A stretch of 64,000 bases of DNA from an uncultured Rhodocyclaceae bacterium (GTDB taxonomy: Bacteria; Pseudomonadota; Gammaproteobacteria; Burkholderiales; Rhodocyclaceae). Under the pieces are notes generated by a model, which was given only the letters and a program-made list of their open reading frames with translations, searched no databases and was not told the DNA's origin. Shown here piece by piece: positions 47,627 to 56,441 of this stretch. Position 1 is the first letter of the stretch, and every line of letters begins with the position of its first letter. A program made the translations under genes and the position numbers. The DNA lies in the NCBI GenBank assembly GCA_907163075.1, contig CAJQTY010000002.1:1-64000 (forward strand), written 5' to 3'.

Positions 47627-48100
47627 ATGCTTAGGCGTTCAACGCCAACAAGTGTCGTCGCGAGTGCCGGCCTGTGGTCGGCACTCGCTTTTGGTTTCAA
47701 TCTGGCGTGGGAGATAGCCCATGTCAGGTTATATACGCTCTGGACGGAGGACGATGGTCCAAGCGTGGCTTGGGCTTTATTCCACTGTACGCTGGGCGAT
47801 GTGCTGATCGCGCTGGGTGCGTTTCTCGTGACGGCAATCGTTTTGGGCCGGATTGATTGGCCTGTGTCACGTCCCACGGCAGGCAGCATCCTTGTCGTCG
47901 TCAGTACGATGGCCTATACCGCCTGGAGCGAGTGGTACAACATCTATCGCGCCGGGAACTGGCGCTATACGGAACTCATGCCGACGATTTTCGGTATCGG
48001 GCTTTCACCCTTGCTGCAGTGGCTGATCCTGCCCATCGTAATGGTGATCACCTATAGAAGGATCTGCGAAAAAAGGACCGAGAAGCTCACGACGCATTGA
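47627..48100 (+). CDS. hypothetical four-helix membrane protein
   Basis: A 157-residue integral membrane protein with about four helices (LWSALAFGFNLAWEIAHV; LGDVLIALGAFLVTAIVLG; SILVVVSTMAYTAWSEWY; LSPLLQWLILPIVMVITY). The charged and aromatic residues inside the helices (NLAWEIAH, WSEWYN) suggest a ligand or metal site. It follows the methyltransferase by 8 bases in the same operon. No function is known to me. Confidence 0.75.
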   Translation: MLRRSTPTSVVASAGLWSALAFGFNLAWEIAHVRLYTLWTEDDGPSVAWALFHCTLGDVLIALGAFLVTAIVLGRIDWPVSRPTAGSILVVVSTMAYTAWSEWYNIYRAGNWRYTELMPTIFGIGLSPLLQWLILPIVMVITYRRICEKRTEKLTTH

Positions 48101-48186
48101 TCAATATGACAACGACCATTGCGCCGAGAATACGATGAATCGGCGGTGCAAAATAACGATACGAACACGCTTTTCCGGAATCAGGG

Positions 48187-49467
48187 ATGAACAATAAGGC
48201 ATTACCCGAAAGTTCTTGGCAACTGCGCTGGATGCTTGCCCGCAGGCTTGGTGCTGCCGCCATCGTGATCGGTATCGCCGCCGGCGGCGTATCCTATTTC
48301 GTCGAAACACGCCGAGTGGAACAGACGGCGTTGCAACGCGCCTCGGAGGGCGTGCACCATTTCGAATCCTCGGCTCTGCGCATGGCCGCGGATGCCAAGA
48401 CCACATCGGAGCACGCCACCCTTGACCGCTTGCTGGATCGCTCGCGATTTGTCGGCATCCGTATCTTTGGGTCAAACCAACAGGTGATTTACGAATCCTG
48501 GGCGGACATCTCACCTGAGATCAAGGACGCCGCGCGCTCCACACGCCATCAGCACGTCTGGCCCCAGCGAGGGCAGAGTCATCAGAACTGGATCGACGTG
48601 GCAGGAGAGCGATTGATACAAGTTGTGCTCCCCCTGTTGGGTCCAAACGGAAACCTCGAAGGCTATCTTGAAGGGGTCAGCCGTCTTGATGAGCAAGCCC
48701 TGCAGGCACAACGGGAACAAGTCCGAAATGGCGCGCTAACCGCCGCCATTTCCGTCCTGGCCGCAGCTTTTCTGCTCTATCCGCTGATGCTTGCCATGTT
48801 GCAGCGTTCCACCGGACTTTCCCGCCGATTGCTCGATTCCAATCTCTCCTTGATGCGCTCGCTGGGCAACGCGATCGCAAAAAGGGATTCCGATACCGAC
48901 GCTCACAATTACCGTGTCACCTACTACGCCGTCGCGCTGGCCGAAGCGATCGGAATGTCCAGCAAGGAAATTGCCGACTTGATCGTCGGAGCCTTTCTTC
49001 ATGATGTCGGGAAGATCGGTATTCCCGATAGCATCCTGCTCAAGCCCGGCAAACTGACGACGGAAGAATTTGAGGTCATGAAAACCCATGCGCTTCTCGG
49101 TATCGAGATCGTGGAGGACAACCCATGGTTGAAAGGCGCCGCGCTGACCATCCGCCATCATCATGAGCGCTTTGACGGGACCGGCTATCCGGAACGTCTC
49201 GGTGGCACGGCAATTCCATTAAACGCTCGCATCTTCGCGGTCGTTGATGTGTTCGACGCATTGACTTCCGAACGTCCCTACAAAGAGCCCATGTCGCTGT
49301 CCGACGCGCTCAACATCATTCGCAAGGACTCTGGCCGGCACTTTGATCCGGCCGTTGTAGACGCGTTCCATGTCATCGGCCCGGATTTGTATGCCCAGAC
49401 GGCGTTGGCCAGCGAAAACGAGCTGCGCAAGCGGCTGGGGAAAGCCCTTTTTCAATACTTCAATTGA
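48187..49467 (+). CDS. membrane HD-GYP cyclic di-GMP phosphodiesterase
   Basis: A 426-residue protein with two membrane helices (~22-40 and ~180-205) around a periplasmic sensor of ~140 residues. The C-terminal HD-GYP domain contains FLHDVGKIGIPD (HD near residue 272), IRHHHERFDGTGYP (GYP near 330) and FAVVDVFDALTSERPYK. HD-GYP enzymes break down cyclic di-GMP. It follows the membrane genes of the DUF2933 unit by 86 bases and is the opposite activity to the cyclase at 41989-43182. Confidence 0.9.
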   Translation: MNNKALPESSWQLRWMLARRLGAAAIVIGIAAGGVSYFVETRRVEQTALQRASEGVHHFESSALRMAADAKTTSEHATLDRLLDRSRFVGIRIFGSNQQVIYESWADISPEIKDAARSTRHQHVWPQRGQSHQNWIDVAGERLIQVVLPLLGPNGNLEGYLEGVSRLDEQALQAQREQVRNGALTAAISVLAAAFLLYPLMLAMLQRSTGLSRRLLDSNLSLMRSLGNAIAKRDSDTDAHNYRVTYYAVALAEAIGMSSKEIADLIVGAFLHDVGKIGIPDSILLKPGKLTTEEFEVMKTHALLGIEIVEDNPWLKGAALTIRHHHERFDGTGYPERLGGTAIPLNARIFAVVDVFDALTSERPYKEPMSLSDALNIIRKDSGRHFDPAVVDAFHVIGPDLYAQTALASENELRKRLGKALFQYFN

Positions 49468-49537
49468 GGCGTCTGACACTGCGGTTAGGCTTGCTTGGCG
49501 ACGAAGAATCTGGATTTCGTAGTTTCCTGATAGCCAC

Positions 49538-49553
49538 CTTACAGAATTGTAAT
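49538..49553. promoter_or_regulatory. putative CusR box (dsbA)
   Basis: On the minus strand it reads ATTACAATTCTGTAAG, a near palindrome. It lies 147 bases before dsbA. A weaker related sequence (TTTCCCGGTCAC) occurs at ~50484-50495 before the small gene at 50612. Confidence 0.65.
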
Positions 49554-49699
49554 CCCCGGTTCACCGTCCTGATGGAAATGCATAGTCAAAATGCCGAATG
49601 ACTTGGGTTGCCGCGATCCGCTTTGTAATGAAGCACTAAACGCTGGTTCTCTGTGTCGTGACCCATTTCAATCCATCCAATTGCTAAAGCGGAAAGAAA

Positions 49700-50347
49700 A
49701 TGAAAAAGATCCTGACTACCTGGGTTGCTACGCTGGGCGTGGCGCTCTCTGTGTTCGCTCTCCCGACCCACGCGCAGCAGCTCGGTGGGGACTACACCGA
49801 GATTGTTCCCGCACTCGTTGCCGACGCTCCGGACAAGATCGAGGTCATCGAGTTTTTCTCTTACGCTTGTCCTCACTGCAATGAACTCAACCCGATTCTG
49901 AATCAGTGGGCGGCCAAGCTACCCCCTGATGTGGCTTTCAGAAAAGTTGCGGTGGGTTTCAATACCCCGTTCTATCAACTCATGGCCAAGCTCTATTACT
50001 CGCTTGATGCCCTGGGAGAATCAAAGCGATTGGACGAGGCGGTCTTCAAAGCCATACACAGCCAAGGCGTGAAGCTCATTGACGAAAAAAGTGTCACGGC
50101 CTGGGTGACGACCCAAGGCATTGACGGTAAGAAATTCGGTGACACTTTCAGTTCGTTTGGCGTTCTGAACCAAGCGAAGCGCGCCGACATGCTGGTGCAG
50201 AAAGCAAAGATTCGAGGGGTGCCGGCTTTGCTGGTGGATGGTCGCTACCTGGTGGGCGGACCGAACATAAAGAGCAACACCGATCTCCTGGCTGTGACCG
50301 ACCAACTCGTTGCGAAAGCTCGCGCTGAACGTGCCGCGAACAAATAG
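49700..50347 (+). CDS. dsbA: periplasmic thiol:disulfide oxidoreductase DsbA
   Basis: A 215-residue exported thioredoxin-fold protein. The signal peptide ends ..LPTHAQQ. The active site is CPHC in EFFSYACPHCNELNP, and the cis-Pro loop is KIRGVPALLVDGRYL. GGAAAGAAA precedes ATG 49700. DsbA forms disulfides in exported proteins. Copper catalyses wrong disulfides, so an extra DsbA/C/D set in a copper island is consistent with the Scs type of copper tolerance. Confidence 0.9.
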   Translation: MKKILTTWVATLGVALSVFALPTHAQQLGGDYTEIVPALVADAPDKIEVIEFFSYACPHCNELNPILNQWAAKLPPDVAFRKVAVGFNTPFYQLMAKLYYSLDALGESKRLDEAVFKAIHSQGVKLIDEKSVTAWVTTQGIDGKKFGDTFSSFGVLNQAKRADMLVQKAKIRGVPALLVDGRYLVGGPNIKSNTDLLAVTDQLVAKARAERAANK

Positions 50348-50611
50348 TCCGTCCCCGTCGACATGGCTCAGATCAGACAAGAAACCAACCAGGGCGGTGC
50401 ATGAGTACAGCACCACCCGGGGTTGCCTGAGTAGAGACAACCTCTCACGCAGCCAAAGTAACGAGCGCCTGTCCAATACGTAATTTCCCGGTCACTGAGC
50501 TGTCGGTGTGTAGCGCCTAGGATGATTTCCGGGGCACGCGAAACTGAACTGAACAGGACCCAGAGTCATGACGTGGCCCCTGAACCGAAAATTGCAATCT
50601 TGGGAGCAGGC

Positions 50612-50824
50612 ATGTCACGACACTTGGAGAAATATGTTGGGCGAATTGTTCGACTGAATCAATCGGCTTTCGGGCAACTTTCCCGCAATAGCAGACAACG
50701 GGGAGTCAATCCTCCCGACAACTACTTCGTAGTCGCCGACATCCGAAGACAGATGCGCCAACTCATTTGTTACGGCGCAAATCTTCGGATTGTCGTGGGG
50801 GTGGCCGACGTGGTTTTGGTTTGA
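50612..50824 (+). CDS. small conserved-looking protein (70 aa)
   Basis: GGGAG lies 6 bases before ATG 50612. The 70-residue product (MSRHLEKYVGRIVRLNQSAF and onward) is basic, ends in a hydrophobic part (LRIVVGVADVVLV), and has one Cys in RQLICYGANLR. No signal peptide is seen. The balanced composition and good ribosome site support a real gene. It lies between dsbA and dsbC. The function is unknown. Confidence 0.6.
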   Translation: MSRHLEKYVGRIVRLNQSAFGQLSRNSRQRGVNPPDNYFVVADIRRQMRQLICYGANLRIVVGVADVVLV

Positions 50825-50943
50825 ATACCCTATTCAATGCGTCAATGGCAACCATTCGTAGGCGGTCTTGGCACGCGACGCATCGGCTCAAGTCCGGTCC
50901 CGAGAGCCTGATTGTTTTGGCCGATGTTCATTTGGAGAAATAC

Positions 50944-51687
50944 ATGTTGAAAAGACTCTTGCCGGTCGTATTCGCTGCCATGTTCAGCGCACCAACGCTA
51001 GCAGCGACGGCGGCCGCAAAGACACCCGCCAAGGCCGAAGACAAGTCAACCAGTATCAAAGAGGCGATGGAAGCCAAGCTCGGTACCAAGATCGCCAGCG
51101 TCATCAAGAGTCCTTACCTTGGGCTCTACGAGATCTATGCCGATGGTCAGCTTCTGTACGCCGATGAAAAACTGACCGTGATCATTGCCGGCACGCTGAT
51201 CGACGGGCAAACCATGAAGAACTACTCGGCGGAACGTCTGCAGAAGCTGACTGCGATCCGGTTCTCGGACCTTCCGCTTGATCTTGCCGTCAAGCAGGTG
51301 CGCGGCGACGGCAAGCGTATCCTGGCCACATTTGAGGATCCGAACTGTGGCTATTGCAAGAAGTTGGCCAAGGATATGGTCAAGCTCGATAACGTGACCC
51401 TCTACACTTTCCTTTACCCGATCCTCTCGCCCGATTCGCTGGAGAAGTCAAACCAGATCTGGTGTTCGTCCGACAAAGCGAAAGCATGGAACGAGTGGAT
51501 GCAGGATGGTAAGACATTGACCGGCAAGGGCGATTGCGACACGACGGCGGTGAAGAAGTCAATTGATCTGGGTCGCAAACTGGCGATCACCGGCACGCCG
51601 ACACTGTTCTTCGCCGACGGCGAGCGGGTACAGGGGGTCATTCCTCTGGCTCAGATTGAGAAGAAGCTGGATCAGATCAGCCCGTAA
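50944..51687 (+). CDS. dsbC: periplasmic disulfide isomerase DsbC/DsbG type
   Basis: A 247-residue exported protein. The signal peptide (LPVVFAAMFSAPTLAATAA) is followed by an N-terminal dimerisation domain (GLYEIYADGQLLYADE) and a thioredoxin domain with active site CGYC in EDPNCGYCKKL. ITGTPTLFFADGERVQG is the cis-Pro region. It repairs wrong disulfides and needs DsbD for electrons; dsbD is 5 kb away. ATG 50944 is preceded by TTGGAG. The nested transposon inserted only 7 bases after the stop. Confidence 0.9.
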   Translation: MLKRLLPVVFAAMFSAPTLAATAAAKTPAKAEDKSTSIKEAMEAKLGTKIASVIKSPYLGLYEIYADGQLLYADEKLTVIIAGTLIDGQTMKNYSAERLQKLTAIRFSDLPLDLAVKQVRGDGKRILATFEDPNCGYCKKLAKDMVKLDNVTLYTFLYPILSPDSLEKSNQIWCSSDKAKAWNEWMQDGKTLTGKGDCDTTAVKKSIDLGRKLAITGTPTLFFADGERVQGVIPLAQIEKKLDQISP

Positions 51688-51694
51688 ATCTGCC

Positions 51695-51699
51695 TATGA
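51695..51699. repeat. target site duplication, left copy
   Basis: TATGA directly precedes the left inverted repeat and is matched by TATGA at 59445-59449 directly after the right repeat. Confidence 0.92.
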
Positions 51700-51737
51700 G
51701 GGGTCGCCTCAGAAAACGGAAAATAAAGCACGCTAAG
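51700..51737 (+). repeat. left terminal inverted repeat of the nested transposon
   Basis: It starts GGGGTCGCCTCAGAAAACGG and ends GCACGCTAAG. The CadR stop codon lies 8 bases inside. Confidence 0.93.
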
Positions 51738-51744
51738 CCCTTAC

Positions 51745-52185
51745 TTACCCAGATGTTTGACTGTTCGTGGCACTTTCACCATGGCAATTGCAATTGCCCA
51801 ACCCTTGCAAAATGCCGCACGCCTCTACAGATCGAGAGCCAGAACACTTCTCGCGCAAATCAACCAAGTGCCGTTTTAACTGCAACAGCGCGGACACACG
51901 CATTTCCACCTGTTGAATATGGGCCTCCAGCAGCGTGTTGACCTCCCCACAGTCCTGCATCGGGTTGTCTCGCAGACCCAGCAATGCGCGAATCTCGCTC
52001 AACGTCATGTCGAGCGAACGGCAATGACGGATGAATTGCAAGCGCTCAATGTGCGCCTCACCGTACAGCCGGAAGTTGCCACCGCTTCGCGCTGGCTTCG
52101 GCAGTAGCCCTTCCTTCTCGTAGTAGCGGATGGTCACGACCTCGCACCCAGAGCGCTTGGCGAGGTCGCCAATTCTGATTTCCAT
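51745..52185 (-). CDS. cadR: MerR-family Pb/Cd/Zn-responsive regulator (CadR/PbrR)
   Basis: A 146-residue MerR regulator. The helix-turn-helix (RIGDLAKRSGCEVVTIRYYEKEGLLP) and the dimerisation helix are followed by the metal-binding cysteines expected for CadR/PbrR: CGEVN (~77), REKCSG (~113) and EACGIL (~122). The C-terminus has an extra Cys/His group (GNCNCHGE). It is divergent from cadA and should twist the 19-base-spaced promoter at 52207 into an active form when Pb, Cd or Zn binds. CadR and PbrR cannot be separated by sequence reading alone. Confidence 0.9.
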   Translation of the reverse strand: MEIRIGDLAKRSGCEVVTIRYYEKEGLLPKPARSGGNFRLYGEAHIERLQFIRHCRSLDMTLSEIRALLGLRDNPMQDCGEVNTLLEAHIQQVEMRVSALLQLKRHLVDLREKCSGSRSVEACGILQGLGNCNCHGESATNSQTSG

Positions 52186-52206
52186 GCATCAATCTCCAAT
52201 TATCAC

Positions 52207-52237
52207 TTGACTCTATAGTGACTATAGAGATTTTAAT
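52207..52237 (+). promoter_or_regulatory. MerR-type promoter/operator of cadA
   Basis: TTGACT (52207-52212) is followed by the dyad CTCTATAG-TGA-CTATAGAG (52211-52229) and a -10-like TTTAAT at about 52232-52237, spaced 19 bases. The long spacing and central dyad are the hallmark of MerR-family operators. Confidence 0.85.
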
Positions 52238-52270
52238 GGAGGCTGAATAGAAGATTTTCAGGAGTTACTC

Positions 52271-54676
52271 ATGAGCGAATGCGCTTCAAAGGTGTGTGGC
52301 TGCACGACTGAGCCGATCATCCAACCCACGGCACCGGCCCCGCTGGCAACCGGATCGGCTCAAGCGGTGTACCGCATCGAGAACATGGATTGCCCGACCG
52401 AAGAGGCGCTGATCCGAAGCAAACTGGCCGGTCTGGCGGGGGTGGCGGGTCTTGAATTCAACCTGATGCAACGTACCTTGGCCGTGCAACACGAATTGCC
52501 TTCGTTGTCTCCCGTCGAGCAGGCGCTGAAGGCCATCGGCATGCAAGCTGTGCGCATGGATCAGGCGTCGGCCGAGCAGACGACCAAGCTGTCCATTGCC
52601 AAGATGGATTGCCCGACCGAAGAGACGTTGATCCGCAACAAGCTCGGCACCGTGGCCGGTGTTGCTGATCTCGATTTCAACCTGATGCAGCGCACGCTGT
52701 CGGTACGCCATGCGAACCAGGTTCTGCCAGACGTGCTCGTGGCACTGCAAGCGCTTGGATTCGAGGCGCAGGTCGTGGACACGGCAGAGGTCGCATCTCC
52801 ATCCGCCGCCCCTGTGACCACGCCGACCAACTGGTGGCCGCTGGGCATCTCCTTGGTCACTGCATCGGCGGCCGAGGCGGTCTACTGGCTCCACAACGGC
52901 AATCACTGGTCGGTTGTCGTTCTGGCGCTTGTCGCGGTCTTCACGGGTGGCCTCTCCACCTACAAGAAGGGGTGGATTGCGCTCAAGAACCGTAATCTCA
53001 ATATGAACGCCCTCATGTCGATTGCGGTCACGGGTGCCATGTTGATCGGCCACTGGCCCGAAGCGGCAATGGTGATGGTACTGTTCGCGCTGGCCGAGGT
53101 AATCGAAGCCAAATCGCTGGATCGCGCTCGTAACGCTATCCGTGGCCTGCTCGACCTGACCCCGGAACAGGCCACGGTACAGCAGGCTGACGGCACATGG
53201 CGCGAGGTGGGCGCCAAGCAAATCACCATCGGCGCCCGCGTCCGGGTCAAACCAGGTGAGCGCATCGCCCTTGATGGTGAGGTGCTGGAAGGCCGCTCTG
53301 CCGTCAACCAAGCCCCGATCACGGGTGAAAGCCTCCCGGTCGAAAAATCCCCCGGTGATTCGGTGTTCGCTGGCACGATCAACGAATCCGGCTCGTTCGA
53401 GTACCGCGTCACCGCCTTGGCCAACAACTCCACTTTGGCCCGGATCATTCACGCGGTAGAGGCTGCGCAAGGTAGTCGTGCGCCGACTCAGCGTTTTGTC
53501 GATCAGTTCGCCCGCTGGTACACCCCCGTTGTATTCGGCGTTGCCATCGCCGTCGCGTTGTTGCCGCCGCTGTTCATGGGTGCGGCATGGCTCGACTGGA
53601 TCTACCGTGCATTGGTTCTGCTGGTGGTCGCCTGCCCGTGCGCACTGGTGATCTCTACACCGGTCAGCATCGTCAGCGGCCTGGCCGCCGCCGCTCGCCA
53701 CGGCATTCTCATCAAAGGTGGCGTCTATCTGGAAGAAGGCCGCAAGCTGCGCTGGCTGGCTCTGGACAAGACCGGCACGATCACGCACGGCAAGCCCGCA
53801 CAGACCGACTTTGTCACATGGGGCAATGCACTCGCCTCGGACAGCCGCAGCATCGCTGCCAGTCTGGCGGCCCGCTCAGACCATCCTGTATCCAAGGCGG
53901 TGGCACAGGCCGCGCAGACGGACGGGGTTGCCTTGCTCGACGTGGCCGAATTCAACGCGCTGCCCGGTCGGGGTGTGCAAGGCCAAATCAACGGTGCGAC
54001 CTACCATCTGGGCAACCACCGGATGCTCGAAGAGCTGGGGCAGTGCACACCAGAGCTGGAGCAGCGCATCGCTGCGCTGGAAACCGCTGGCAAGACCGTC
54101 GTGATGTTGGTAGGCGCAAAGGCGGTACATGCCTTATTCGCCGTAGCGGACACCATCAAGGACAGCAGCAGGACCGCCATCGCCGAGCTGCACGCACTGG
54201 GCATCAACACCATGATGCTGACCGGCGACAACCCCCATACGGCACAGGCCATTGCCGCACAAGCCGGAATCGACCGTGCGCAAGGCAACCTACTCCCAGA
54301 TGACAAATTGCGCGAAGTGGAGCAACTGGCCCGAAGCGGCAAGGTTGGCATGGTCGGTGATGGCATCAACGATGCCCCGGCCTTGGCGCGTGCGGACATC
54401 GGCTTTGCAATGGGAGCGGCTGGCACAGATACCGCAATCGAGACCGCCGACGTGGCCCTGATGGACGACAACCTGCGCAAGATTCCGACCTTCGTGCGCC
54501 TGTCGCGTGCGACGGCGCAGGTGCTGATGCAAAACATTGTGCTGGCCCTTGGCATCAAGGCAGTATTTCTGGTACTGACCTTCACGGGTCAAGCGACCAT
54601 GTGGATGGCGGTGTTTGCTGATATGGGGGCCAGCTTGCTCGTCGTTGGCAATGGCTTGAGGCTGTTGCGCAAATGA
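52271..54676 (+). CDS. cadA: Pb/Cd/Zn-translocating P1B-type ATPase (CadA/PbrA)
   Basis: An 801-residue export pump. It has a Cys-rich start (CASKVCGCTTEP) and two HMA domains with MDCPTEE metal sites (~residues 39-45 and ~115-121). The P-type core has VVACPCALVIST, DKTGTIT and GDGINDAPAL. Lys in the seventh helix region (ALGIKAVFLV) and Asp in the eighth (VFADMGASLL) fit the divalent-metal subgroup P1B-2. The tandem HMA with TEE after the Cys fits Zn/Cd/Pb rather than Cu. Its stop overlaps the next gene. Confidence 0.93.
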   Translation: MSECASKVCGCTTEPIIQPTAPAPLATGSAQAVYRIENMDCPTEEALIRSKLAGLAGVAGLEFNLMQRTLAVQHELPSLSPVEQALKAIGMQAVRMDQASAEQTTKLSIAKMDCPTEETLIRNKLGTVAGVADLDFNLMQRTLSVRHANQVLPDVLVALQALGFEAQVVDTAEVASPSAAPVTTPTNWWPLGISLVTASAAEAVYWLHNGNHWSVVVLALVAVFTGGLSTYKKGWIALKNRNLNMNALMSIAVTGAMLIGHWPEAAMVMVLFALAEVIEAKSLDRARNAIRGLLDLTPEQATVQQADGTWREVGAKQITIGARVRVKPGERIALDGEVLEGRSAVNQAPITGESLPVEKSPGDSVFAGTINESGSFEYRVTALANNSTLARIIHAVEAAQGSRAPTQRFVDQFARWYTPVVFGVAIAVALLPPLFMGAAWLDWIYRALVLLVVACPCALVISTPVSIVSGLAAAARHGILIKGGVYLEEGRKLRWLALDKTGTITHGKPAQTDFVTWGNALASDSRSIAASLAARSDHPVSKAVAQAAQTDGVALLDVAEFNALPGRGVQGQINGATYHLGNHRMLEELGQCTPELEQRIAALETAGKTVVMLVGAKAVHALFAVADTIKDSSRTAIAELHALGINTMMLTGDNPHTAQAIAAQAGIDRAQGNLLPDDKLREVEQLARSGKVGMVGDGINDAPALARADIGFAMGAAGTDTAIETADVALMDDNLRKIPTFVRLSRATAQVLMQNIVLALGIKAVFLVLTFTGQATMWMAVFADMGASLLVVGNGLRLLRK

Positions 54677-55752
54677 GCTGGAAATTCTTTCTCTACGACT
54701 GGGGTGGTCTGAACATCGCGTTGTTCCAAGCCATCAACATGAGCACACCTGCAGCGCTGGAACCGCTGGCATCGTTCTTCAACCTTGTGATAGGCAACTA
54801 CTGGACTGCACCACTGATGCTCTTGGCGATGTGGGGATGGTCAAAGTCGGCACCTGACCCAACGCGGGCCGATGCCATCCGGTACAGACTCAGAGTCTTT
54901 AGCGTGGCCTTTGCGTTGGCATTTCTCGTCGCCACCATCTTGAAGCTATGGATCGACTTTCCACGCCCGCCTGCCGTTTTTGGCGACATGGTGCGCGTTA
55001 TCGGGGGCATCGAACGACACTACAGCCTGCCCAGCGGGCATGCCACCTATGCCGCGCTGGTGGTCGGCGCGCTCTGGCCTTTGATAGGCCGTCGTGGCCG
55101 CATCGGCTTGGTGTTGTACGCCGCATTGGTCGGTTGGTCACGCATCGCAGCCGGAATGCACTTTCCTGCCGATGTGCTGGCGGGGTGGGTACTTGGATTG
55201 AGTTGCACGGCGCTCGCCGGGTGGCTGATGCCGCTGGCCGTCCCTGTGTGGCAATCGGCTCGCCGCACATCGACTTGGGTCTGGTTCGCAGTGGCCGCCA
55301 GTGCTGTCATGACCGATCAGCTCGCAAAGTTCGCCATCACCCGCACGTTTGCCTACGGTGAACAGGTCGAAGTCACGCCCTTCTTCAACTTCGTCCATGT
55401 CCTGAATCCCGGCGCGGCATTCAGCTTTCTGGCGAACGCTGGCGGCTGGCAACGTTACTTTTTCATCACGCTGGGCCTGGTCGTGTCTGCTTGGCTGGGA
55501 CGCATGCTGTGCCAGCAATTGCCCCGTCTCGAAGCGATGGGATACAGCCTGATCCTCGGCGGTGCGCTGGGCAATGTCGCGGATCGTGTGCTGCGTGGAC
55601 AGGTTGTTGATTTCCTTGACTTCCATTGGCGACTTGCGCACTGGCCCGCCTTCAACCTCGCTGATGTGGCGATAACTATCGGAGCGCTCTGCCTGTTCTT
55701 GACGGTTGTACCGAAAAGCAGTAAAGGCACAGAGGCCGAGGTGTCCGGTTAA
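54673..55752 (+). CDS. PAP2 phosphatase fused to lipoprotein signal peptidase (PbrB/PbrC fusion)
   Basis: A 359-residue membrane protein with two catalytic parts. Residues ~1-190 form a PAP2 phosphatase (KLWIDFPRPP, YSLPSGHATY, SRIAAGMHFPADV). Residues ~195-350 form signal peptidase II (MTDQLAKFAI, VLNPGAAFSF, GALGNVADR, VVDFLDFHW with the two catalytic Asp). Fusions of this kind are known in lead-resistance operons, where phosphate released by PAP2 is thought to trap exported Pb(II). Its ATG overlaps the cadA stop. Confidence 0.9.
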   Translation: MSWKFFLYDWGGLNIALFQAINMSTPAALEPLASFFNLVIGNYWTAPLMLLAMWGWSKSAPDPTRADAIRYRLRVFSVAFALAFLVATILKLWIDFPRPPAVFGDMVRVIGGIERHYSLPSGHATYAALVVGALWPLIGRRGRIGLVLYAALVGWSRIAAGMHFPADVLAGWVLGLSCTALAGWLMPLAVPVWQSARRTSTWVWFAVAASAVMTDQLAKFAITRTFAYGEQVEVTPFFNFVHVLNPGAAFSFLANAGGWQRYFFITLGLVVSAWLGRMLCQQLPRLEAMGYSLILGGALGNVADRVLRGQVVDFLDFHWRLAHWPAFNLADVAITIGALCLFLTVVPKSSKGTEAEVSG

Positions 55753-55881
55753 GCTATACCCTAACCTGATGTCAGATGCTTGGCGCAAAGCACGTCAGAA
55801 TAGAGTTGTAGTTTGTATTTATTGACACAAGCCGCCAAGGGTAATAGATTTCATCCTGACACTTTTACCTTTGGAGGCACC
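55753..55881. promoter_or_regulatory. probable res site of the nested transposon
   Basis: The 129-bp gap between the resistance operon and tnpR has the position and length of the Tn21 res site. AT-rich imperfect repeats with TGTCAGA/CGTCAGAAT elements (55770-55805) are visible. Subsite borders are not assigned. Confidence 0.6.
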
Positions 55882-56439
55882 TTGCAAGGTCAACGCATTG
55901 GCTATATCCGCGTCAGCAGCTTCGACCAGAACCCTGATCGGCAACTGGAGCAAATCGAAGTCGGTAAGGTATTCACCGATAAGGCTTCCGGCAAGGACAC
56001 GCAACGTCCCGAACTTGAAAGGCTGCTGGCCTTTGTGCGCGAGGGCGACACCGTGGTGGTGCACAGCATGGACAGGTTGGCACGCAATCTCGATGACCTG
56101 CGCCGCATCGTTCAGGGGCTGACACAACGGGGCGTGCGGATGGAGTTTGTCAAAGAAGGGCTGGCTTTCACCGGCGATGACTCACCGATGGCCAATTTGA
56201 TGCTGTCGGTCATGGGGGCTTTTGCGGAGTTCGAGCGCGCACTGATCCGCGAACGCCAGCGCGAGGGAATCGTGCTGGCCAAGCAGCGCGGTGCCTACCG
56301 GGGAAGAAAGAAATCGCTGAACAGCGAACAAATTGCCAAGTTGAAACAGCGAGTCGCGGCAGGCGATCAAAAAACCTTGGTGGCCCGTGACTTCGGCATC
56401 AGTCGCGAAACCTTGTACCAGTACCTGCGGGAAGACTGA
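55882..56439 (+). CDS. tnpR: serine resolvase TnpR, Tn21 type
   Basis: A 185-residue resolvase nearly collinear with Tn21 TnpR. The catalytic Ser is in [29 protein letters not shown] and a C-terminal helix-turn-helix ([14 protein letters not shown]) follow. The start is TTG 55882, with GGAGG 6 bases upstream, which gives the family length; a longer upstream frame would extend into res. It resolves cointegrates made by the adjacent TnpA. Confidence 0.92.
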   Translation: MQGQRIGYIRVSSFDQNPDRQLEQIEVGKVFTDKASGKDTQRPELERLLAFVREGDTVVVHSMDRLARNLDDLRRIVQGLTQRGVRMEFVKEGLAFTGDDSPMANLMLSVMGAFAEFERALIRERQREGIVLAKQRGAYRGRKKSLNSEQIAKLKQRVAAGDQKTLVARDFGISRETLYQYLRED

Positions 56440-56441
56440 TC

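Noticed and set aside
52286-53788. 500-codon open frame on the minus strand
   Set aside because: It is antisense to the cadA ATPase, with no recognisable domain.
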